Shown here: positions 16,703 through 26,737 of the stretch, one piece after another
Layout: every line of letters begins with the position of its first letter
Position numbering within the stretch: the stretch's first letter is position 1
Assembly: GCF_016862395.1 (NCBI RefSeq)
Contig: NZ_BOMW01000028.1
Span: 104,067-168,066, forward strand
Reading direction: 5' to 3'
DNA: 64,000 bases
Source of the DNA: Actinoplanes siamensis
GTDB taxonomy: Bacteria > Actinomycetota > Actinomycetes > Mycobacteriales > Micromonosporaceae
Notes under the pieces: generated by a model
The model's database searches: none
Told to the model about the DNA's origin: nothing
Seen by the model: the letters and a program-made list of their open reading frames with translations, nothing else
Position numbers and translations under genes: made by a program

Positions 16703-17118
16703 GGATTCCTCCCCGAGCGGGCCGCCGACATGAACGTGTCCACGTCCTGCCGGCCGCTGGCCATGGCCTCCTGCGGCGCCGGCGGAACGGCCTGCTTCAC
16801 CTGCCCGCGTCCGATCAGCGCGGCCACGCCGGCGACGGCGAACACCACTGCCGTCACGATCAGCGTGGCCGCCCACACCGGCAGGACCAGCGCCAGCGCC
16901 GCCCCGGCGGTGACGAGGAGCGCGCCCAGGCCGTACATCGCCAGCAGGCCGGAAGCACCCAGCAGCCCGGCGCCCTTCCCGGCCTTCTTGCCCTTCTCCA
17001 TCATCTCCATCCGGGCGAGCGTCAGCTCGTCCCGGACCAGTGTCGTGACCTGCTCACTGAGCCGGCTGACCAGTTCCGCGGTAGACGTCTGCTCGCTTCG
17101 TGCGTCGGTGTGCGCCAT
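16699..17118 (-). CDS. DUF1469/Phage_holin_3_6-type membrane protein
   Basis: Protein of 139 residues of the actinobacterial holin-superfamily/DUF1469 type. An N-terminal amphipathic region (SRLSEQVTTLVRDELTLARMEM) leads to two hydrophobic segments (about 58-80 LLAMYGLGALLVTAGAALAL, and 85-105 AATLIVTAVVFAVAGVAALI) and a polar tail. The frame extends upstream across other DNA, but the ATG at 17118 has GGAGGGGACG before it. It precedes and overlaps the DUF3618 gene by four bases, so the two are made together. It is not a phage gene: no other phage genes are near. Confidence 0.88.
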   Translation of the reverse strand: MAHTDARSEQTSTAELVSRLSEQVTTLVRDELTLARMEMMEKGKKAGKGAGLLGASGLLAMYGLGALLVTAGAALALVLPVWAATLIVTAVVFAVAGVAALIGRGQVKQAVPPAPQEAMASGRQDVDTFMSAARSGRNP

Positions 17119-17473
17119 CGTCCCCTCCGTCCTGTACAGCTTTCCGGGTTTCGACGTACCCGCCCTAATCCGCCCTAACCACCCGACCTCAGCGATGCGC
17201 GAGGGCCCGGCCGCCCGTGCCCAGCCCCTCGATGCGCGTCCGGACGCCTTCGCGGTGCGCCCCGGCCAGGTTCGGTCCGCCACCGGCAGGCCGGGTCGCT
17301 GCGGCGCGGGGCTGCCGCCCGACCCGGTCGAGGCGTCCAAGGCATCCGGGTAAGCCTCGGCGGTGAGCGTCGAGCGCGCGGGCGGCACGAGGCAGCCCGG
17401 GGCGCCTGACCGCTTCTGATCCACAGAACCGGAAGACCGGAAAGAAGGGTGCACCGGTTGGCAGGATGAGCGC
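17119..17473. other. Intergenic region, nothing recognised
   Basis: This 355-base stretch lies between two divergent genes. Open frames through it are antisense or low-complexity. It should carry the promoters of both the DUF1469/DUF3618 pair and the Hpt gene, but I could not identify convincing -35/-10 elements. Confidence 0.5.
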
Positions 17474-17860
17474 ATGGAGGACGAGCGGCTGGCCGCGGTC
17501 CGGGCGCGGATCGCGGTGATCATCGAACCGGATCCGACTCCGGACGAGCTGGCGCTGGTCCTGCGGATGCTGCGGGGATTCGTGGCGCGCACCCCGGGAG
17601 CGGTGGACCAGATGCTGGACGGGTTCCCGGGCAAGGACCTCGGCGTGCTCCGGGACCAGGCGCACGCGCTCAAGGGGTCGGCGGCCAACATCGGCGCCAC
17701 CGGCCTGGCCGGGCTCTGCTCCGCGCTGGAGGACCAGGCGCGGGCCGGCGCGATCGCCGACCCGGCGGGCACGGCCGGACGGATCCGGGCCGAGGCCGCC
17801 GGAGCGGTCGAGGCGGTGTCGACACTGGCCGAGGAGTTCGCTGGGCAACGCCTCCCCTGA
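17474..17860 (+). CDS. Stand-alone Hpt (histidine phosphotransfer) protein
   Basis: Protein of 128 residues consisting of one Hpt four-helix domain. The phosphorylated histidine is His64 in AHALKGSAANIGA, the exact HxLKGSAxxxG pattern. It has no membrane segment. It would shuttle phosphate between a histidine kinase and a receiver protein. No partner adjoins it directly, but soluble kinases and receivers follow at 18016-24463, and single receivers lie at 4230 and 60210. Confidence 0.9.
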   Translation: MEDERLAAVRARIAVIIEPDPTPDELALVLRMLRGFVARTPGAVDQMLDGFPGKDLGVLRDQAHALKGSAANIGATGLAGLCSALEDQARAGAIADPAGTAGRIRAEAAGAVEAVSTLAEEFAGQRLP

Positions 17861-18015
17861 GCGGACAGCGGTGACCGGCGCAGGCGCATGTCGCCGCACT
17901 CCACGTAATGGGAAACGCCCCATCGGTCACTGGACAATCAGGATCACGGAAGTTCTCATCCGTGTGACCAGGTGGTCGATCCTTCCCTCACGTGAACCAC
18001 CCGCAGGAGGAACGG

Positions 18016-19212
18016 ATGCAGATGAGCGCAGTCGGTGACCAGGCCCGCGTTTCCGCGGTGCAGAGCTACCAGCTGCTCGACGCGCCCCGTCCCGTCGTCC
18101 TGGACGAGCTGGCCCGCCTGGCCAGCTCGGTGTTCGAGACGCCGATGTCCGCGGTGACGCTGATCGGAGCCGACCGGCAGTGGTTCGTCGGCAGCACCGG
18201 GATTTCGAGCCGGGGCGGGCCGCTGGAGACCTCGTTCTGCAGCCTGGTGGTGGACCGCCGGGTCCCGTTGATCGTCCGTGACACGCTGGCCCACCCGTTC
18301 TACTCGACCTGGGAGCACGTGGTCGGCGCGCCGAACATCCGGTTCTACGCCGGCGTCCCGCTGGCCGACGAGGACGGCTTCGTGCTGGGCACCGTGTGCG
18401 TGCTCGACCACCGCCCCCGCGACGTCGGCGACCGGCAGCTGGACATGCTGCGCGCGATGGCCGGGCAGGCCGCCGGGCACCTCTCGGCGATCCGGAACCG
18501 GATGTTGCTGGCCGAGGTGGGCGACGAGTTGTCCCGGGCGATCAGCCGCGAGGAGGACTTCGTCGCCACCGTGTCGCACGAGCTGCGCACGCCGGTCACC
18601 ACCATCCAGGGCTACCTGGAGCTGCTGGTCGACAACGAGGAGCTGGCGCCGTACCGCAGGATGATCGAACCGATCCAGCGCAACGGCGAGCGCCTGGTCC
18701 GGATGGTCGATCACCTGCTCGCCGGCACCCGCCCGGCGGTCGCCCCGCTGCCGCTGCTGCGCGCGCAGACCGACCTGGTCGACGTCGCCGAGACGGCGAC
18801 CGCCGCGTGCCGCGCCCAGGCCGAGCAGCGCGGGGTGGCGTTACGGCTGGAGATCCCGCAGGGCGCCGGGCCGTTCCCGGTACCCGGCGACTTCACCCGG
18901 CTCAGCCAGGCCGCGGAGCAGCTGATCCGCAACGCGGTGCTGTTCAGCCCGGGCGGCTCGGCGGTCCGGATCCGGGTCGGCGAGACAGGCATCGACGTGG
19001 TCGACCACGGCGCCGGCATCCCGGCCGACGAGCTGCCGCACGTGATCGAGCGCTTCTACCGCGGCCGGTTCGCCCGGGAACAGGCGGTGCCCGGGGTCGG
19101 CCTGGGACTCAGCATCGCCCAGCGGATCATGAAGGCGCACGACGGCGAGCTCGCCGTCTTCTCCGAGGGAAGCGGGAAGGGCACCACCGTGCGGATGACA
19201 GTGACCCCCTGA
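18016..19212 (+). CDS. GAF-domain histidine kinase, soluble
   Basis: Sensor kinase of 398 residues without membrane segments. The N-terminal GAF domain (about 20-160) includes the ADRQWFVGSTG and ETSFCSLVV segments seen in bacterial GAF sensors. HisKA follows with the phosphorylated His188 in VSHELRTPVTTIQGYLELL. HATPase_c has the N-box NAVLFSPGG and the G boxes VVDHGAGIPADEL and GVGLGLSIAQRIM. A GTG at 17992 is in frame, but the ATG at 18016 has AGGAGG at 18005-18010, so translation starts there. There is no adjacent receiver in the same operon. The signal bound by the GAF domain is unknown. Confidence 0.9.
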   Translation: MQMSAVGDQARVSAVQSYQLLDAPRPVVLDELARLASSVFETPMSAVTLIGADRQWFVGSTGISSRGGPLETSFCSLVVDRRVPLIVRDTLAHPFYSTWEHVVGAPNIRFYAGVPLADEDGFVLGTVCVLDHRPRDVGDRQLDMLRAMAGQAAGHLSAIRNRMLLAEVGDELSRAISREEDFVATVSHELRTPVTTIQGYLELLVDNEELAPYRRMIEPIQRNGERLVRMVDHLLAGTRPAVAPLPLLRAQTDLVDVAETATAACRAQAEQRGVALRLEIPQGAGPFPVPGDFTRLSQAAEQLIRNAVLFSPGGSAVRIRVGETGIDVVDHGAGIPADELPHVIERFYRGRFAREQAVPGVGLGLSIAQRIMKAHDGELAVFSEGSGKGTTVRMTVTP

Positions 19213-19255
19213 CCTCGTGCCGCGGGCGGGGGCGGCGGCCGATCGGCGCGCGGCC

Positions 19256-19561
19256 TCAGGCCGCGGTGAGCAGCGCGAGAACGCCGGTGGCGGCCATCGA
19301 CCGGCGCACTATCCCGCGGGCGCCCACCACCTGGAACGCCACGTCCCGCGAGGCCGCGCCGGCCCGGGCGGCGAGCAGCGCGTCGATGCCTGCCGAGTCG
19401 CAGAACGTCAGGCCGGCCACGTCCAGCACCAGCCGGCGCACGTCCTCCCCGGCCAGGGCGGCGGACACGTACGTGTCGACCAGGTCCGTGGTGGCCAGAT
19501 CCAGCTCGCCGTGGAAGGCCAGCCGGACCACGCCGGGCCCGTCGTACCGGAGGATCCTCAC
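19256..19561 (-). CDS. STAS-domain anti-sigma factor antagonist
   Basis: STAS protein of 101 residues. It has the FHGELDLAT strand and the phosphorylatable serine (Ser56) in GLTFCDSAGIDALL, as in RsbV/SpoIIAA antagonists. The frame is open further upstream, but the GTG at 19561 has GGAGG before it and overlaps the TGA of the upstream kinase gene (GTGA), so that start is well supported. It would be phosphorylated and released by its partner ATPase in a partner-switching circuit. The sigma factor it controls is not in the window. Confidence 0.9.
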   Translation of the reverse strand: MRILRYDGPGVVRLAFHGELDLATTDLVDTYVSAALAGEDVRRLVLDVAGLTFCDSAGIDALLAARAGAASRDVAFQVVGARGIVRRSMAATGVLALLTAA

Positions 19562-19983
19562 GCGGCACCTCCGCGAGCCGAACCGGACTCCGCCGCCACG
19601 CCACCGGGGCACGGCTGCAGCGTCACCCGCACCTGCTTGCCACCCTCGTGGTTGTGCACCGTCCAGTCCACGGCGAGCGCCTCGATCAGCGCGAGGCCCC
19701 GGCCGCCCACGTCGTCCGGGTCGCGCCGCCGGGGCACCACCGAGGAGCCGTCGGCCACCGAGACCACCACCCGCGCGCCGTGCGCCTCGACGCGCAGCGC
19801 CACGCAGCCACCGCCGTGCCGCACCGCGTTGGTGACCAGCTCGCTGACCACCACGGCGGCCGCGTCCAGCCAGTCCGGGTCACGGAAGCCCCAACCCCCG
19901 AGCACGGCCACCACCGCACGGCGGGCAGCGCCCGGCGCGCCGTGATGGAGGGGAACGTCGAGGTGGGCGGTCAGAGCGCTCAT
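19558..19983 (-). CDS. RsbW-like anti-sigma/serine kinase (HATPase)
   Basis: ATP-binding protein of 141 residues in the GHKL fold. The N-box is in VVSELVTNAVRHGGG and the G box in VGGRGLALIEALA; no dimerisation/phosphoacceptor histidine domain is present. This is the RsbW/SpoIIAB-like class that binds a sigma factor or phosphorylates a STAS partner. Its ATG at 19983 has GAGG eight bases upstream; a TTG at 19989 is the only earlier in-frame alternative. It overlaps the STAS gene by four bases, a typical pair. A second such pair lies at 57638-58352. Confidence 0.9.
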   Translation of the reverse strand: MSALTAHLDVPLHHGAPGAARRAVVAVLGGWGFRDPDWLDAAAVVVSELVTNAVRHGGGCVALRVEAHGARVVVSVADGSSVVPRRRDPDDVGGRGLALIEALAVDWTVHNHEGGKQVRVTLQPCPGGVAAESGSARGGAA

Positions 19984-20069
19984 GCACAAACCTCAGGAGT
20001 CGCCGATATGCGGCGGCACAGTACCCCGGTCACGCCGGTGGTGAAACATGAGCGGACCGATAGTGTTCT

Positions 20070-20108
20070 TTTACCTTTTAGAGAATTTTGTCGCTCTAGA
20101 GTACGGCC
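20070..20108 (+). promoter_or_regulatory. AT-rich promoter-like island
   Basis: This stretch (TTTTACC, TTTTAGAG, AATTTTG, CTCTAGAG) is far more AT-rich than its surroundings and ends at the ATG of the hybrid kinase. It contains a TAGAG/CTCTA inverted repeat (20079-20083, 20094-20098). It is probably the promoter and perhaps an operator; exact elements are not assignable. Confidence 0.4.
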
Positions 20109-22052
20109 ATGGCAGCGGTGCTGGTCGTCGAGGACAACCCGGAACATCAGGCGGTGCTCGTGGAGATCGTCCGCCGCCTCGGCCACGTGCCGACGGTCGC
20201 CGACGACGGCCGGGCCGGACTCGCCGCCGCCCTCGCCGCCCGGTTCGACCTGATCGTCGCGGACGTCGACATGCCGCACCTGGACGGGATACGGATGTGC
20301 CGGGCACTGCGGGCCGAGCCGGCCACCTCGGACGTCCCGGTCGTGCTGATCACCGGGTATCTGCCGCCCGGCGACAGCCTGCTCACCGGGGCGGGCGCGG
20401 CCGCTGTCGTACCCAAGCCGTTCCGTGTCCGCGAGCTCACCGAGACCCTGCGGCGCTGCCTGCCGCTGCCGCCGGACGACCCGTTCCTCGCCGAGCTGAT
20501 GCACAGCCTGGACACCGGAGCGGTGGCCTGCGACCGCCAGGGCCGGCCGATCTTCGTGAACCGCGCGGTCCGTGACTTCTTCGGCGACGAGTGCGCCACC
20601 GTGCCGATCCGCGAATGGCCGGAGCGGTACCACCTGCGCCGCCACGACGGCACCCCGCTGCAGCCGGACGAACTGCCGCTGGACCGGGCGCTGCGCGGCG
20701 AACGGGTGCACCACGCCGCGCTGCGGGCCTGCGACCGCGAACACCGGCTGCGCTGGTTGACTGTCAACGCCCGGCCGGTGCGGGACCCGGGCGGGACGGT
20801 GCTCGGGGCGGTGGCCGCGGTGCACGACGTGACCGGGGAACGCCAGCAGATCCAGTACGAGAAGTGCAAGGCCGAGGTGCTCCGGGAACTGGTGCACGCC
20901 CCGGACATGCGGCACGCCGGCAAGGCCGTGCTGCGCACCCTGTCCACCTGCCTGGACTGGCCGTATCTGCGCCTCTGGCTGGTCGACGAGGTGACCGAGC
21001 GGCTGCGGTTGGAGGCCCTGCACGCCGCGCCGGACGCCGAGGAGACCCCGGTGCCGACGACACTGCGGCGCGGGCAGGGGCTGGCCGGCCTCTGCTGGGA
21101 GCGCGCCGAGCTGATCTGGGTGCCCGACATCCAGGCGCCGGACTCGCCGATGCTGCCCCAGGTGGCGGCGGCGACCAGGTACCGGGGCGCCGGGGCGGTG
21201 CCGGTGCTCAGCGCCGAGCAGGTGGTCGGCGTGCTCACCTTCTTCAGCCCGGACCGGCAGGACCCGGAGCCGGCCCTGGCGGTGCTGCTCACCGGCATCG
21301 CCGGGCTGCTCGGGGCGTACCTGGAGCGGCGCCGCTCGGACGAGCTGGCCAACCAGCTGGCGGCCAGCATCGGCGAGTACATCGCACTGGTCGGGCACGA
21401 GCTGCGCACACCGCTGACGTCGATCGCCACGTACACCGATCTGATCGTGGAATCCGACGACGACACCACCATCGGCGAGGTCCGCGACCTGCTCGCGGTG
21501 ATCGAGCGCAACAACGCCCGGCTGCGCTCGCTGGTCGAGCGCCTGCTGGACCTCTCCGCCCTGGAGTCCGGCCACGCCGGCCTCACCCTCGGCACCGTCG
21601 ACCTCTCCGCGGTGCTGCAGACCGCGATCGCCACGGTGACCGGCGAGACCGGCGAGCCGGGCCCGCGGATCCGCACCGACCTGCCGGACCACCTGCAGAT
21701 CACCGGCGACCACGCCCGTCTACGCCAGGTCGCGGAAAATCTGATCGGCAACGCGGTCAAGTACAGCCCGGCCGGCTCCACCGTCACCGTCACCCTCACC
21801 GCCGACCAGGACGCCGCCGTCCTCACCGTCACCGACGCCGGCATGGGCGTCCCGGACGGCGAGCGGAACCGCCTGTTCGCCCGCCTCTACCGGGCCACGA
21901 ACGCCCGCCACAGCGACATCCCCGGCGCCGGGCTCGGCCTGGCCCTGAGCCGCGCCATCGTGGAGCTACACCGGGGCTCGATCACCCTCACCAGCGGCGA
22001 GGCCGGCGGTACGGTGGCCACGGTCCGCCTCCCCCGCGCCACGGCCGGCTGA
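20109..22052 (+). CDS. Receiver-PAS-GAF-histidine kinase hybrid, soluble
   Basis: Protein of 647 residues. The receiver comes first (about 3-118), with the phosphorylated Asp52 in LIVADVDMPHLDG and the lysine in VVPKPF. A PAS domain follows (about 135-245, with VACDRQGRPIFVN and AAVHDVTGERQ), then a GAF domain (about 255-405). HisKA has His430 in VGHELRTPLTSIATYTDLI, and HATPase_c has NLIGNAVKYSPAG, DAGMGVPDG and GAGLGLALSRAI. A receiver placed before the kinase suggests it takes phosphate from another kinase, for example through the Hpt protein at 17474. Its stop directly abuts the stop of the convergent devR-like gene. Confidence 0.92.
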   Translation: MAAVLVVEDNPEHQAVLVEIVRRLGHVPTVADDGRAGLAAALAARFDLIVADVDMPHLDGIRMCRALRAEPATSDVPVVLITGYLPPGDSLLTGAGAAAVVPKPFRVRELTETLRRCLPLPPDDPFLAELMHSLDTGAVACDRQGRPIFVNRAVRDFFGDECATVPIREWPERYHLRRHDGTPLQPDELPLDRALRGERVHHAALRACDREHRLRWLTVNARPVRDPGGTVLGAVAAVHDVTGERQQIQYEKCKAEVLRELVHAPDMRHAGKAVLRTLSTCLDWPYLRLWLVDEVTERLRLEALHAAPDAEETPVPTTLRRGQGLAGLCWERAELIWVPDIQAPDSPMLPQVAAATRYRGAGAVPVLSAEQVVGVLTFFSPDRQDPEPALAVLLTGIAGLLGAYLERRRSDELANQLAASIGEYIALVGHELRTPLTSIATYTDLIVESDDDTTIGEVRDLLAVIERNNARLRSLVERLLDLSALESGHAGLTLGTVDLSAVLQTAIATVTGETGEPGPRIRTDLPDHLQITGDHARLRQVAENLIGNAVKYSPAGSTVTVTLTADQDAAVLTVTDAGMGVPDGERNRLFARLYRATNARHSDIPGAGLGLALSRAIVELHRGSITLTSGEAGGTVATVRLPRATAG

Positions 22053-24463
<2,411 letters not shown>

Positions 24464-24465
24464 CC

Positions 24466-24480
24466 GGGACTTTCGGCCCT
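24466..24480 (+). promoter_or_regulatory. DosR/DevR-type box before the Acg-like gene
   Basis: GGGACTTTCGGCCCT begins three bases after the devS stop and ends 26 bases before the acg-like start. It fits the DosR-box pattern GGGAC-N5-GCCCT fully. The position suits an activator site overlapping or just upstream of a promoter. Confidence 0.82.
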
Positions 24481-24506
24481 GCCCGCGGGCGCCGCCACGA
24501 GGCACC

Positions 24507-25469
24507 GTGGACTGCGTGAACGGCTACGACGAGTCAGACCTGCGACGTGCGGCGGCAGCCGGCATCCAGGCGCCTTCGATGCACAACACCCAACCCTGGG
24601 CCTTCCGGCTGCGGGACGGGGCCATCGAGGTGACGGCGGACCCCACCCGCCGGCTCACCGTCGCCGACCAGAGCGGCTGGGCGATGCGCCTGGCCCTCGG
24701 GGCCGCCACCTTCAACGCGCGGCTGGCGCTGGCCTGGGGCGGCACCCCGGCGGACGTGCTGCTGCTTCCGGACCCGGCCGAGTCCGGCCTGGCCGCCCGG
24801 CTGACGCCGGGAAAGAAGAGGCCTCCGACGTACGCGGAACGGGACCTGTACGCCGCGATCGAGCGCCGGCACAGCAACCGGCAGCCGTTCTGGCCCGACC
24901 CCGTGCCGGCCGGCGCCCGGGTCCGGCTGATCGAGGCGGCCCGCGCCGAGCACGCCTGGCTGGACCTGCTGGTCGGGATGACCGCGCTGACCGGGTTCTC
25001 GGAGATCGCGCACAGCGCCGACCGGGTGCTGCGGCGTGACGGGCGGTACCAGGCCGAGCTGATCAGCTGGACCGGCACCGAGTCGGCCACGGACGGGATG
25101 CCGGCGTTCGCCGGGGCGGCGGTCGGCGAGAGCCACGACCTGATCCCGCAGCGGGCGTTCACCGAGCGGCGCCGCGCGCCGGGCCGGGACTACGAGCCGG
25201 AGCCGCTGGTCGGCATCCTGGGCACGGCCGGTGACCGGCGGCTCGACCAGTTGCAGGCCGGTCAGGCGCTGCAGCGGGTCCTGCTCACCGTGACGGACGC
25301 GGGGCTGGCCTGCTCGATGATCTCCCAGCCGATCGAGGTGCCGGCCGCCCGTGACCAGTTGCGGCGCTCGCTGGGCCGGACCGGCTTCCCGCAGATCGCC
25401 CTCCGGATCGGCTACGGCCACCCGGGCCGCCGCTCCCCCCGCCGCCCCGTCGAGGAAACCCTGGGCTGA
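24507..25469 (+). CDS. Acg-family nitroreductase-like protein
   Basis: Protein of 320 residues of the Acg (Rv2032) family: nitroreductase-fold proteins with two half-domains and a lid that are thought to bind or sequester FMN. Visible are AAAAGIQAPSMHNTQPWAFRL at the N-terminus, ERRHSNRQPFWPDPVPA in the middle, and GLACSMISQPIEVPAARDQL followed by PQIALRIGYG at the C-terminus. GAGG precedes the GTG at 24507; GTG at 24516 is an alternative. In mycobacteria acg belongs to the DosR regulon; here it directly follows devS and has a good DosR-type box, supporting the same control. Confidence 0.9.
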   Translation: MDCVNGYDESDLRRAAAAGIQAPSMHNTQPWAFRLRDGAIEVTADPTRRLTVADQSGWAMRLALGAATFNARLALAWGGTPADVLLLPDPAESGLAARLTPGKKRPPTYAERDLYAAIERRHSNRQPFWPDPVPAGARVRLIEAARAEHAWLDLLVGMTALTGFSEIAHSADRVLRRDGRYQAELISWTGTESATDGMPAFAGAAVGESHDLIPQRAFTERRRAPGRDYEPEPLVGILGTAGDRRLDQLQAGQALQRVLLTVTDAGLACSMISQPIEVPAARDQLRRSLGRTGFPQIALRIGYGHPGRRSPRRPVEETLG

Positions 25470-25506
25470 CCCCCCGCGCGACACGGCCCCGGCTGCGTCC
25501 GCACCG

Positions 25507-25531
25507 CGCCACCCGGTCCCGACCGGTGGCG
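25507..25531 (+). terminator. Hairpin after the Acg-like gene
   Basis: CGCCACCCGGT (25507-25517) pairs with ACCGGTGGCG (25522-25531) with one bulged C and a four-base loop, 37 bases after the stop. It is probably the terminator of the Acg-like gene. Confidence 0.5.
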
Positions 25532-25576
25532 CCGGGTCTCCCGCACCGCGCGAGACACCCGTCACCACCATACGAT

Positions 25577-25599
25577 CGTGATTGTTGATAGTGATCACG
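25577..25599. promoter_or_regulatory. AT-rich inverted repeat upstream of the metal transporter
   Basis: CGTGAT (25577-25582) and ATCACG (25594-25599) are inverted arms around 11 bases, and GTGATCAC (25591-25598) is itself palindromic. It sits in the AT-rich region before the cbiM-like gene. It may be a second operator or a promoter element. Confidence 0.35.
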
Positions 25600-25616
25600 T
25601 TCATCGCGCGTTCTAG

Positions 25617-25633
25617 TTGCCAAGGATGTGCAA
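25617..25633. promoter_or_regulatory. Nur-like (nickel-responsive Fur family) box
   Basis: TTGCCAAGGATGTGCAA: TTGC and GCAA are separated by nine bases, which matches the Streptomyces Nur box pattern TTGCaa-N5-ttGCAA at all eight core positions. It lies 64-80 bases before the cbiM-like start. If real, the transporter is repressed by nickel and its substrate is nickel. Confidence 0.5.
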
Positions 25634-25696
25634 CAGCTAGCCGTGGCTTATAAGCTGATCCCGCGGGGAATCCGGCCCCGCGTTGGGGAGGGCGCC

Positions 25697-26392
25697 ATGG
25701 ATGCGCAAGCGATGCACATCGCGAACGGGATCGTGAACGGCCCGGTGTCGGCGATCTTCGTGGTGTTCGCCGTCGCCGTGCTCGCCGTCTGCGTGCGGCG
25801 GGCGCGAGCCGACCTGGACGACCGGCTGGCCCCGATGGCCGGCCTGGTCTCGGCGTTCATCTTCGCCGTCCAGATGCTCAACTTCCAGGTGCTGCCGGGC
25901 GTCTCCGGCCACCTGCTGGGCGGCACGCTCGCGGTGATCCTGGTCGGTCCGTGGGTCGGCGCGCTCTGCGTCTCCACCGTCCTGATCGTCCAGTGCCTGC
26001 TCTTCGCCGACGGCGGCCTGACCGCGATCGGGCTGAACATCACGAACATGGCGCTGCTCGGCACCGCCGCCGGCTACCTGCTGGTCGCCGGTCTGCTGCG
26101 GGTGCTGCCGAAGAATCCGGGCGGCCTCGGCGTCACCGCGTTCGCCGCCTCGGTGGTCTCCGTCGTGGTGGCCTCGCAGGGTTTCGTCCTGGAGTACGCG
26201 CTGGGCGGCACCACCGACCTCTCGCTCCCGTGGATCTCCGGCACCATGGCGGGCGTGCACGTGCTGATCGGCATCGGTGAGGGCCTGATCGCCGCGACCA
26301 CCGTGGCGACCGTCGCCCGGGTCCGTCCCGACCTGGTCTACGCACTCCGCAAGTTCCGCAAGCCGGTCGTCCTGGAAGAGGTCGCGGCATGA
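25697..26392 (+). CDS. cbiM: ECF-type cobalt/nickel transporter substrate-binding membrane protein, CbiM-like
   Basis: Membrane protein of 231 residues with about six hydrophobic segments. It has the CbiM/NikM pattern: MHIANGIVNGPVSA, FAVQMLNFQVLPGVSGHLLGG, VLIVQCLLFADGGLTAIGLN, and TMAGVHVLIGIGEGLI near the end. GGGGAGGG precedes the ATG at 25697, but in NikM/CbiM the amino-terminal Met-His coordinates the metal. That would require a start at the ATG at 25712 (MHIANG), which has a poor ribosome site. The upstream extension MDAQA is odd for the family. With the next three genes it forms a complete ECF transporter for nickel or cobalt. Confidence 0.9.
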   Translation: MDAQAMHIANGIVNGPVSAIFVVFAVAVLAVCVRRARADLDDRLAPMAGLVSAFIFAVQMLNFQVLPGVSGHLLGGTLAVILVGPWVGALCVSTVLIVQCLLFADGGLTAIGLNITNMALLGTAAGYLLVAGLLRVLPKNPGGLGVTAFAASVVSVVVASQGFVLEYALGGTTDLSLPWISGTMAGVHVLIGIGEGLIAATTVATVARVRPDLVYALRKFRKPVVLEEVAA

Positions 26393-26736
26393 CCAGGAAG
26401 CTCGGCTGGTTCCTGGCCGGCGGCCTGCTGGTCGCCCTGCTGCTGGCCGGGGTGGTCAGCAACTTCGCCTCCGGCAGCCCGGACGGCCTGGACGCGACCG
26501 CCCGCGAGGGGTGCACGTTCGGCGCCGACGGGGAGATCACCGGCGGCACCTGCATGGCCCAGCGGGAGCGGGACCACCAGATGAAGGACAGCCCGCTCGC
26601 CGACTACGGCATCCGGGGCGTCCACAACGAGGCGGTCTCCACAGGCCTCGCCGGGGCGGCCGGCGTGCTGATCACTTTCGGCATCGGCGCGGGCGGCCTC
26701 TGGCTGGTCCGCCGCCGCGAGCGGAAGGCCGCCTGA
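26389..26736 (+). CDS. cbiN: PDGLE-domain accessory membrane protein, CbiN-like
   Basis: Small membrane protein of 115 residues. It has an N-terminal membrane helix (WFLAGGLLVALLLAGVVSNF), the hallmark SPDGLD motif, a polar loop with SPLADYGIRGVHNEAVSTG, and a C-terminal helix (AAGVLITFGIGAGGLWLV). This is the CbiN/PDGLE family that assists CbiM. The start ATG overlaps the cbiM TGA by four bases. The insert with two cysteines (CTFGADGEITGGTC) between the helices is unusual and could form a disulfide or a metal site outside the membrane; that is an inference. Confidence 0.88.
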   Translation: MTRKLGWFLAGGLLVALLLAGVVSNFASGSPDGLDATAREGCTFGADGEITGGTCMAQRERDHQMKDSPLADYGIRGVHNEAVSTGLAGAAGVLITFGIGAGGLWLVRRRERKAA

Positions 26737-26737
26737 G

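Noticed and set aside
16699..17118. Prophage holin
   Set aside because: The DUF1469 protein belongs to a common chromosomal actinobacterial family paired with DUF3618, and no lysin, capsid or integrase genes are near.
25470..25696. Cobalamin riboswitch before cbiM
   Set aside because: No B12-box-like sequence or multi-stem layout was seen; the region holds a hairpin terminator, an inverted repeat and a Nur-like box instead.
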